Assembly (NCBI GenBank): GCA_945901145.1 | Contig: CAMDJY010000022.1 | Location: 1 to 11,647 of the forward strand | Source: Legionella genomosp. 1 | GTDB taxonomy: Bacteria; Pseudomonadota; Gammaproteobacteria; Legionellales; Legionellaceae | DNA: 11,647 nt | Direction of reading: 5' to 3' | Shown: positions 1 to 7,547 of the stretch, in pieces | How the letters are laid out: the number at the start of each line of letters is the position of its first letter | Numbering within the stretch: position 1 is the stretch's first letter | The notes under the pieces: generated by a model | What the model was told of the DNA's origin: nothing | Seen by the model: only the letters and a program-made list of their open reading frames with translations | The model's database searches: none | Made by a program: the position numbers and the translations under genes

Positions 1-3000
1 AAGATTTTCAATGACATGATTCGGCAATGTTTTGGGTGAGCCTGTGCCGACGCATAATGCAATCATCTGCTGTTCGTTATTTAAATTGCCAATACTCAGA
101 GATTTGCCCTGATGTTGTATCGTATAGTCTCTTGTTCTGGCGTTAAAATAAACTTCAGCGTTTAAATATAATTGTAATCCCATGGTTTTTAAGCGGAAAA
201 AATCTTCTTCAATATAGCGTTTATCAAATTTATGTACGGGAATACCATTGGCTAAAAGCCCGCCAGGTTGGGATGATTTTTCATACATACGCACTTTTAT
301 GCCATCACGTAATGCATTGAATGCCAATTGCATGCCTGCTGGGCCTGATCCAATGATGATTAATTCTTTATCATCTGGCTCTGGTGACCGGACTTGACGA
401 AACGCTGGTTTGAATTCTTTCATGGCCTCGAGATAGTGCGTAAATTGTTTTGCTGCAGTTGGGGTGTTTCCATCAAACCAACCAAAACTACGACCAATTT
501 GAAATAAATAATATTCAATATTTTTAATGTGAACAGGTTCCCCTGTCACTTTGCCAGCGCGTTTGGGATCGGCGTTACCTCTCGTTGGAATTGATTCTGT
601 ACAAGCATCCTGACAAGGCGCAGGGCAAGCGGCACCAGTGTAGGCGATAAACGGCGAGCTTTCAATTTGTACTTCAAAAGCCTGACGCAAAATTTGCCAT
701 TGTTCACGAGAAAGTTCCATCCCTGGTTGCAGTGGGTATAAGCGTTTGAGTATAGCATTTATGGTATTGATGCTTTTCCCACTCGGGCAGCCAGTATCAA
801 CGTTATCCCCACCAGCACATGATTGCGCGCGACACCCAGAACAACCCTGAGCATCTTGGCTTAATGCCGCAACGTATCGGTCAATATGAATAAGTGCATC
901 ATCTAAGACTTCGTCTAAACCGCCCGCGATTGAATTTAAACGTTGCTTCACGGGTTGCTCTTGTTTTGGAGCGGGAGTAGTTTTAAATATACTGAAGCGC
1001 TCGCGTTCCCGATTTATGCTAATTTGAGAGAGTTGTGCAAGCAAAGATTTTGTAAATAAATCGGCAATTGATTTATCTTTAAGACAAAGACGCAAATCAG
1101 CCAGTTCTTGTTTTTCTAATTTAGAAACCGTTTTTGTATGAAAAACGGTATTAATTTTTTGTTGTAACCAAACCTGCATGCCACAGGTAAATGGTGCTTT
1201 ACTCAAAAAATATGTTCTCAAAACATCAATCACTTGACGCGGGGTCGCGATCAAATCAAGTTGCTTGGGAATGAGTACTTTAAATTGATTGATATGAAAA
1301 TTCGACAGAATTTCATGTGCTTTGAGTGAACCAGTTTTTTCTGCATGGGCTTTTAATAAATTGATAATGGCTGACTCATAGTGGGGTTGTTCTTCAGGAC
1401 TTGCTCCGCGAACGGCATCCGAATGACTGATGGTGCGGTGTTTATCGTAGAGAAAGACGATGCCACCCATCGCACTGTTACATAAACCCGGAGCTGCTTT
1501 GCCTAAAATCATGCCAGTGCCTGATGTCATATATTCAAATGCAAGATCGCCGACACCTTCAACAACCATTTCTGCGCCTTTGAGCAAGACCCCAAATCGA
1601 TGTCCAGCAACGCCATTGACAAAAATTTTCCCGCCACTCGCACCATAGGCTAAGGCATTACCAGCGATGGTATTTTGATCGCCTCGATAATCGGGACGTT
1701 CTCGGGATGTTTTTAAAATCAGTTCACCGCCAGTCATGCTTTTCGCACACCCATCTTGCACAGTGCCAATATGTTCTATAATCATCCCTTTTGGCATAAA
1801 AGCCGCAAAACTTTGTCCAGCTTGACCAAGCGTATCTATTCGAATTTCAGCTTGAGGATAAGCTTCTAGATGTTTGACAAATTGGCCTGCGATTCGAAGC
1901 CCAAAACTGCGATCGCTGGTATCGAGTTTTATGGGGATAAATGTACGCATGGTCATGGATGGATGGCGTTGAAAATGTGCTTCAATTTTTTCAATCAATA
2001 GTTCTTCCTTGGGATTGAGCTTGTCTTTGCTATTTCGTAGATGGATTGCATTTAAAATAGCATGCTCACTGATTGAATCAGGATATTTTGGTTTTTGCAG
2101 CAAGACAGAGAGATCAAATCCGGCATCAAGATTGACATTCGTTCGTTCTACTAAATCAAAGCGACCTTGTAAATGGTTGATTGAAGCCACACCGAGATGA
2201 TCTAATTGCTGGTGAATGGCTGCTGCTAAATTGACAAAATAACGTTCTGTGTTGAGTTGATCGCCTTTAAATAAATGGCCATCAGTTGCTACACCCGGTT
2301 GGCAGCTGTGATTACAGGTTCGTTGCATTTTACAGCCTAAGGTGAGCATCGCTGTCGTGCCAAACTCAAATAGATCAGCACCTAAAATTGCTAGTATGAT
2401 CACTTCTTCTGACGCTTTCAACCCACCACTGACGCGCAATTTGACAAGATCGCGTAGGCCTGTTTGAATCAAGGCTTGGTGAATTTTTACTAGCGCTAAT
2501 TCGGCTGGAAAACCCGTATGTTTGATACTAGATTGTTGAGCCGCTGCAGTGCCTCCCGAGTGACTGGCAATATTGATGATGTCGGCACCGGCTTTGGCCA
2601 CACCTATGGCGATTGTTTCTATGCCTTCGGACGCAACAATCTTCACTGCAACTTGAACCCCAGGATTCAATCGCTTGATGTCATGAATGAGTTGTTCAAG
2701 ATCTTCAATCGAATAAATATCATGATGGGGTGGTGGGCTAATAAAATTTAGCCCTGGGAGGCCGCCCCGTTGGGCAGCAAAGCGCACGGTTACTTTTTCA
2801 CCCGGTAATTCACCACCTTCTCCTGGTTTAGCACCTTGTGCGATTTTAATTTCGATTTCTATTGCCGCCCTGATTTGTCTGGCGCTGACACCAAATCGGC
2901 CCGATGCAATTTGCTTACTACGGGTTGATGAATTATGAGAACGCAAATCAAGGGGTGCTTCACCGCCTTCACCCGATGCCGACATCGCTCCAATCGCATT

Positions 3001-5877
3001 CATGCCTCGCGTGAGTGCTTCATGAGCACCAAGTACCCATGGTTTGTCGGGATCAGCCGTAGTTAAAGCGCCTTGACTCATGCTGCCGCTGAAAAGCTTT
3101 GAACGTATTGATGCAGTGCTTTCAAGGGTTTCATAGTCGCGATGGGTGTCTGATGTTTTTGGTTTAATTCGAAAGTAATCTTTCAGTGTCGTTGGGTGTT
3201 GTTGACGATAAGTATCAATGGTTTCTAGCATCCTCTGAAAATCAGGTGAAGTTTTTAGTGTTGCTAGATATTCAGCTGGATAAACGCCATCAATTTTTTG
3301 ACGTGGATCTAAAAAACCTTGTTGCGGGCTGAACTCAGATAAATTTTCAATAAATCCAGGATAGCCTTGACGTTCTAAAAGCGTATGCAGCTGCCAACGT
3401 TGGGCACGTATTTCTTCGGATTTCAACCAATCAGTAAATGCATTGACGACCTCAGAACCAAAACCATGTTTAATCCCCTCTTTTTCTGGCATATAAAACC
3501 CTGAGCGGGGCAAAACATGAAAATTATGGTGTTTAGCATAGGCTTGTTGATGGCGAATGAGTATATTTTTTGCGATGTGGCTTAGATTGTAGCCTTTGAG
3601 TGGCGAGTAAATCCCTGCGAAGATTGATGCTAAAGTCGGTTCTTGAGTACTAGATTCTGGTCCTGTGCTTAGATTAAGCCCTAATGCAGCAACCAAATGA
3701 CCGTTGATATAATTATTGACATCGGTAATTCCCATTTTTCCCATGGTTTTAAGTAAGCATTTCTCTAATGCAGCTTGAAAATTGTGTTGATGTGTTTCGA
3801 CGTTGTCAGGAAAAAGTTGTTCGATTTTTTCGTAAGCGCCACGTGGATAAACTGCTTTTGCGCCCAATGCTAAGAGCAGTACTGCTTGATGGGGGCCTGC
3901 AATTTGATAAGAGTCGGCAACTAATGATACTTGTCGCCCAAGACCCTGATGTTCCAAGTGCTTGCGAACCGCAGCGACAGCAATTGCATCTGGAATAGAA
4001 CCGCGCTCAGGTCCGCCAGCTTGATCGCTGAGAATCATGACGTTACAGCCTTGCCTGACCAGCGCTTCTGCTTGCTGGGTTAATGCTTGAATAGATTGTT
4101 TGAGTATTTGAGTCACATCGCTTGGAGAGCTGGTTGAGGGCATTGGAAAACTCAGGTCTAAGACACGCGGTGTAATCCATTGATTCGTTAACAGTGGTTC
4201 GAAATTTTGAGGGATTAATACTGGCGATTTAAGCACAAGTTGTTTCGGCTGTTGCACAACACCAATAGCAGCTCCTAAAGTAATCGCTAAACTAAACCGA
4301 TCGCGCTCTTTAATTGAATCCAACGGTGGGGCAGATACTTGTGCGAACAGTTGATGAAAAAAGTAAGAGACGTGATTCGGCATCGCCGCTGTATGCAATG
4401 GATTGGTGTCATCACCCATCGCGCCAAGGCGTTCTGATTTGTGAATAGCCATATGAGCTATCGCATCTGCTGATTCATAATCTAAGCCCGCGTCATACAA
4501 ACGACGATTGAGATCAGAGTAACCTATCTTTGGCGTTGATTGCTTGATTTTTTTTGGAGAATCAGGCACTGATTTTTGGATAGGGTTTAATCGACTTTGA
4601 AACTCGTTCGGATTATCTGCTGCATAGGTTTGGTGAACTTTTGATAAAATCTCTGCAGTTTTTAAGACTGTTCCTTGCGGGGTGAGAAGGATTGCACCAC
4701 CAGGCTCTATATGTCCTTTTTGCATGACAGTATAATTATTATTGTCTTGGTCATGACTGATATAGTCGTCAGAGGCAGCATGGAATTGTTCTAGCCCGTC
4801 TTCATATTTAATTAATGCCCAGCGCGAGGGCCTTAAGCCCATTTGATCGAGAAATGCCATAAAGTGATTTTGGAACCCAGTCACCATAAATGCGGGGCCA
4901 TTGTAAGGCGTTCGCATTTGCTTAAAGTATTCCAACATGGCAATTTGATCTTTGGTGGTTTGCTCGTTGGGTATGGGGGGCATGAGTCGGAAGACTGCTT
5001 CGTCAAGTTCGATATTTTTCATGACGATTTGACTTGCTAGGTCGGTATCAAATTGCATTGAATCCGATAAGTTTTTATCTGCAAAAATACCTTCACTGCG
5101 CATTTCAAGAGCATTGCTGCGAGCTGAGTTCAATTCACCATTATGACTTATAAAAAATGGACAAGGTTGTGCATTAGCCCATTGAGGGTCAGTATTGGTT
5201 GCAAAACGAGCATGAAGACTCACGGCGGAAGCGTGCATATCTGGGTCAGTTAAATCTTGATAAAACTCACCCATGAGTTCTGGTCTGACCATCCCTTTAT
5301 AAACGATAGACTCAGCGCTTTGTGATAAGATATTAATTTCTATTCGTTGTCTTTGCGCTTGGCTGTTAATTTCAAAACTTGCTTTAAGTGCAGCGTGTTC
5401 TGTAATGTGTTGTTGGGATTGTGGTATCAATATTGCCTGCCAAATCTCAGGCATTTTTGAGCGCGCCATATGAGATAACGCACCTAAATTGATTGCCGCA
5501 GGTCTCCAGCCAACTACGTCAAGACCAGCTCTGGCGACACTGGTTTCAATTAAATTTTTGGCTTCACGGATTTGCTTTGGTGGTAAAAAATAATGACCGA
5601 CAATAAATTGTTTAGGCTCGAGGATCAGATGATTTAAAGATTTTTTGTTGACGGGGATAAATTCATCGTTTTGAATTTTTTTATGATAAAAAGTTTTTGG
5701 AAAGTCATAGAGACGAATGCCTGCGCCATCACTCTCTTGTGTGACTGGGTTAAACCCTGCTCGATACTCAAAATTTGATAAGACTTTTAACCCGTCGTGT
5801 ACGGTTTTTTGATTCGCAATTTTTTTTAGATTAACAATTAAAGCAACACCGCATGAAGATTTTGAATTGTTGAGCAT
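1..5877 (-). CDS. gltB: Fused glutamate synthase (GltB-GltD, GOGAT), C-terminus cut by left edge
   Basis: Converts glutamine plus 2-oxoglutarate to two glutamates using NAD(P)H, in the cytoplasm. The frame is open for 1959 codons from the ATG at 5877 (weak AGGA about 9 bases upstream) to the window edge. Seen in order: a glutaminase domain with the nucleophile Cys9 (SCGV) after an eight-residue propeptide and HNGEL at 245-249; a central domain; an FMN/iron-sulfur domain with PGEGGELPG near 1015, SHSGGT from 1105 and cysteines 1182, 1188 and 1192; a GXGXG beta-helix domain at about 1326-1490; the end of GltB near 1540; a linker; then GltD with cysteines 1679, 1682, 1687, 1697, 1751, 1755 and 1759 and the FAD motif GSGPAG at 1843-1848. 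The pyridine-nucleotide-binding end lies outside the window. GltB and GltD are usually separate genes in bacteria, so the fusion is notable. The family is certain; choice of NADH or NADPH cannot be seen. Confidence 0.95.
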   Translation of the reverse strand, partial: MLNNSKSSCGVALIVNLKKIANQKTVHDGLKVLSNFEYRAGFNPVTQESDGAGIRLYDFPKTFYHKKIQNDEFIPVNKKSLNHLILEPKQFIVGHYFLPPKQIREAKNLIETSVARAGLDVVGWRPAAINLGALSHMARSKMPEIWQAILIPQSQQHITEHAALKASFEINSQAQRQRIEINILSQSAESIVYKGMVRPELMGEFYQDLTDPDMHASAVSLHARFATNTDPQWANAQPCPFFISHNGELNSARSNALEMRSEGIFADKNLSDSMQFDTDLASQIVMKNIELDEAVFRLMPPIPNEQTTKDQIAMLEYFKQMRTPYNGPAFMVTGFQNHFMAFLDQMGLRPSRWALIKYEDGLEQFHAASDDYISHDQDNNNYTVMQKGHIEPGGAILLTPQGTVLKTAEILSKVHQTYAADNPNEFQSRLNPIQKSVPDSPKKIKQSTPKIGYSDLNRRLYDAGLDYESADAIAHMAIHKSERLGAMGDDTNPLHTAAMPNHVSYFFHQLFAQVSAPPLDSIKERDRFSLAITLGAAIGVVQQPKQLVLKSPVLIPQNFEPLLTNQWITPRVLDLSFPMPSTSSPSDVTQILKQSIQALTQQAEALVRQGCNVMILSDQAGGPERGSIPDAIAVAAVRKHLEHQGLGRQVSLVADSYQIAGPHQAVLLLALGAKAVYPRGAYEKIEQLFPDNVETHQHNFQAALEKCLLKTMGKMGITDVNNYINGHLVAALGLNLSTGPESSTQEPTLASIFAGIYSPLKGYNLSHIAKNILIRHQQAYAKHHNFHVLPRSGFYMPEKEGIKHGFGSEVVNAFTDWLKSEEIRAQRWQLHTLLERQGYPGFIENLSEFSPQQGFLDPRQKIDGVYPAEYLATLKTSPDFQRMLETIDTYRQQHPTTLKDYFRIKPKTSDTHRDYETLESTASIRSKLFSGSMSQGALTTADPDKPWVLGAHEALTRGMNAIGAMSASGEGGEAPLDLRSHNSSTRSKQIASGRFGVSARQIRAAIEIEIKIAQGAKPGEGGELPGEKVTVRFAAQRGGLPGLNFISPPPHHDIYSIEDLEQLIHDIKRLNPGVQVAVKIVASEGIETIAIGVAKAGADIINIASHSGGTAAAQQSSIKHTGFPAELALVKIHQALIQTGLRDLVKLRVSGGLKASEEVIILAILGADLFEFGTTAMLTLGCKMQRTCNHSCQPGVATDGHLFKGDQLNTERYFVNLAAAIHQQLDHLGVASINHLQGRFDLVERTNVNLDAGFDLSVLLQKPKYPDSISEHAILNAIHLRNSKDKLNPKEELLIEKIEAHFQRHPSMTMRTFIPIKLDTSDRSFGLRIAGQFVKHLEAYPQAEIRIDTLGQAGQSFAAFMPKGMIIEHIGTVQDGCAKSMTGGELILKTSRERPDYRGDQNTIAGNALAYGASGGKIFVNGVAGHRFGVLLKGAEMVVEGVGDLAFEYMTSGTGMILGKAAPGLCNSAMGGIVFLYDKHRTISHSDAVRGASPEEQPHYESAIINLLKAHAEKTGSLKAHEILSNFHINQFKVLIPKQLDLIATPRQVIDVLRTYFLSKAPFTCGMQVWLQQKINTVFHTKTVSKLEKQELADLRLCLKDKSIADLFTKSLLAQLSQISINRERERFSIFKTTPAPKQEQPVKQRLNSIAGGLDEVLDDALIHIDRYVAALSQDAQGCSGCRAQSCAGGDNVDTGCPSGKSINTINAILKRLYPLQPGMELSREQWQILRQAFEVQIESSPFIAYTGAACPAPCQDACTESIPTRGNADPKRAGKVTGEPVHIKNIEYYLFQIGRSFGWFDGNTPTAAKQFTHYLEAMKEFKPAFRQVRSPEPDDKELIIIGSGPAGMQLAFNALRDGIKVRMYEKSSQPGGLLANGIPVHKFDKRYIEEDFFRLKTMGLQLYLNAEVYFNARTRDYTIQHQGKSLSIGNLNNEQQMIALCVGTGSPKTLPNHVIENL

Positions 5878-5919
5878 ATTTGAACATCCTATTCGTTACA
5901 GCTTTTTTTTGCCAAGAAG

Positions 5920-5946
5920 ATTATCTTGATTTAATTTGTTCAGCAA
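5920..5946 (-). promoter_or_regulatory. Candidate promoter of the fused glutamate synthase gene
   Basis: On the minus strand, TTGCTG (5946-5941) and GATAAT (5925-5920) are separated by 15 bases, which is short of the ideal 17. The -10 box sits inside the palindrome AAGATTATCTT (5917-5927), so a regulator could bind over it. Assigned by eye only. Confidence 0.3.
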
Positions 5947-5967
5947 GAGGTTTTAGCTTATTCTGCG

Positions 5968-5976
5968 TGCTATAAT
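5968..5976 (+). promoter_or_regulatory. Extended -10 promoter for the bestrophin-lysE-alaA operon
   Basis: The sequence TGCTATAAT is a perfect extended -10 element (TGnTATAAT). No good -35 box lies 17 bases upstream, which is typical of extended -10 promoters. Transcription would start near 5983, leaving a leader of about 20 bases before the ATG at 6003. Confidence 0.55.
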
Positions 5977-6002
5977 TCATAAAATTATTTTTTTGGTAAA
6001 AA

Positions 6003-6914
6003 ATGATGCGAAAGCAAGTAAAATGCTCTAATCGTCTGGAATACGCTAGTTTTTTAAGAAATGCTTTAGCCTTAAAAGGCTCGGTAACACCAAAAGTATT
6101 CATAAGAGTGATTTGTGTTGTTGCTTATTCTATGTTGATATCTTTTCTTTACCATTTTATACCTTCCATTTCATTGTCTATAGGACCATTCGAGTATGCA
6201 GGGTTCATTATGGGGCTAATCTTAGCTTTTAGATTGAATTCTTGTTATGAGCGTTGGTGGGAGGCAAGAAAAATATGGGGAAATGTCGTTAATCAAAGTA
6301 GAAACCTTGCCGTTATTATTGTTAATTATTGTAGTTCTCAAGACATACATTGGAAAACCAAAGTCACGAATTATATTATTGCGCTGCCGTATTTGATGAA
6401 AAATAATTTACGTGACCAATCATCCATCGATGAAATAAGACATTTGGTTGAGCCATCAGTATACGCAAAGTTGGAGCAAGTCATGCATAAGCCAAATGCA
6501 TTACTGTCTATTATTGCAAAAGAGCTGCATATTTATCACATGAATCAACAACTTGATTCGTTTTCATTTTTACAGGCAGAAGAAAAGCGTGCACTTCTTT
6601 TAGATTGCCAAGGCGCTTGTGAGCGTATTTTGAAGACACCTATGCCTTTTGTCATGGTGGTTAAATTAAAACGATTTATTTTTTTATTTTTAATCGCGCT
6701 CCCTTTTGCTATGGTTGATGTTTCCGCTATGATTAGTCCTTTGGTTACGGGCTTAGTCGCTTATGCGCTGTTTTCGTTGGATCAAGTTGGATTTGAATTA
6801 CAAAATCCTTTTGTAGAGGACAGACTGAGCCATTTGCCTTTAGATGCAATCTGCGAAACGATTGAAAAAAACATTGTAGAGATTCGCAAGCTGCAATGTG
6901 ACGAGGAAAGCTAA
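6003..6914 (+). CDS. Bestrophin-like (UPF0187 family) membrane channel protein
   Basis: A 303-residue membrane protein of the bacterial bestrophin family, whose members form pentameric ion channels in the inner membrane. Family signatures seen: a first hydrophobic segment at about 33-51; a second at 63-76 running into FRLNSCYERWWEARKIWG (76-93), the hallmark R-x-N-x-x-Y-x-R-W-W-E block, followed by NQSRNLA; TPMP at 212-215; a hydrophobic hairpin at about 223-257; and the C-terminal PF-x-x-D-x-x-x-x-LPLD block (269-281). The length is normal for bacterial members. The start is the first of two adjacent ATGs (6003 and 6006); the ribosome-binding site is weak. It leads an operon with the LysE-type exporter 3 bases downstream and alaA. 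Ion selectivity (bacterial homologues have been reported as cation-selective, eukaryotic ones as chloride channels) cannot be read from the sequence. Confidence 0.9.
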   Translation: MMRKQVKCSNRLEYASFLRNALALKGSVTPKVFIRVICVVAYSMLISFLYHFIPSISLSIGPFEYAGFIMGLILAFRLNSCYERWWEARKIWGNVVNQSRNLAVIIVNYCSSQDIHWKTKVTNYIIALPYLMKNNLRDQSSIDEIRHLVEPSVYAKLEQVMHKPNALLSIIAKELHIYHMNQQLDSFSFLQAEEKRALLLDCQGACERILKTPMPFVMVVKLKRFIFLFLIALPFAMVDVSAMISPLVTGLVAYALFSLDQVGFELQNPFVEDRLSHLPLDAICETIEKNIVEIRKLQCDEES

Positions 6915-6917
6915 TTT

Positions 6918-7529
6918 ATGATTCATGCGTTTTTCTATGGTGCGTTTTTAGCACTTGGACTGATTATTCCATTGGGCGTACAGAATATATTTATATTTAA
7001 TCAAGGTGCGCATCAACGACATTTTTTACATGCTTTACCCAGTGTTTTTACGGCAATCGTTTGTGACAGTATCTTAATTATGAGTGCGGTTTTAGGTGTT
7101 TCTGCCATTGTTCTGGCGATTCCATGGTTAAAAACTATCGTAATGTTATTGGGAATTCTTTTTTTACTTTATATGGGTTGGCACAGCTGGCATACAAAAC
7201 CTAGTCATTTACAAGAAGGTAAAAAACCATTATCAGCCAAAAAACAAATCATTTTTGCCGCTTATGTTTCTTTGCTAAACCCGCATGCGCTGATGGATAC
7301 CATGGGTGTGATTGGTACTGGTTCATTGCAGTTTTTGGGTCAGGAAAAATTAGTGTTTACCGCTGCATGTATTTTAATCTCAGTTTTTTGGTTTTTTGGT
7401 TTATCTGTTTTGGGACATTATTTGCATAGGCTCGATAAATCAGGTCGTTATTTAAAATTCATGAATAAACTATCAGCAATTATTGTATGGACAATTGCTG
7501 GCTATATGGCTTGGATGCTTTGCAAATGA
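6918..7529 (+). CDS. LysE/ArgO family amino-acid exporter
   Basis: A 203-residue inner-membrane protein of the LysE/RhtB translocator superfamily, which exports amino acids such as lysine and arginine. Hydrophobic segments cover about 1-22, 38-66, 69-90, 109-138, 144-168 and 184-202, matching the family's usual six. Signature blocks seen: PLGVQNIF at 18-25 near the N-terminus and SLLNPHALMD at 118-127, the conserved NPH-x-x-x-D region. The wording around QNIFIFNQGA resembles Gram-positive LysE-like members as much as ArgO, so the substrate is open. A good ribosome-binding site (GAGGAAAG, 6903-6910) lies within the last codons of the bestrophin gene, 7 bases from the ATG, pointing to coupled translation in one operon. 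An export role for a product of the alaA or glutamate pathway is inference from position. Confidence 0.88.
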   Translation: MIHAFFYGAFLALGLIIPLGVQNIFIFNQGAHQRHFLHALPSVFTAIVCDSILIMSAVLGVSAIVLAIPWLKTIVMLLGILFLLYMGWHSWHTKPSHLQEGKKPLSAKKQIIFAAYVSLLNPHALMDTMGVIGTGSLQFLGQEKLVFTAACILISVFWFFGLSVLGHYLHRLDKSGRYLKFMNKLSAIIVWTIAGYMAWMLCK

Positions 7530-7547
7530 TGATAAAAGGATAAGATT

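Noticed and set aside
847..1260. A frameshift or in-frame stop separating GltB from GltD into two genes.
   Set aside because: Reading the minus-strand frame codon by codon through this region gives no stop, and both sides are in the same frame.
5921..6103. A 60-codon minus-strand open frame across the bestrophin start.
   Set aside because: It is antisense to a well-supported gene and its promoter, has no family resemblance and no convincing ribosome-binding site.
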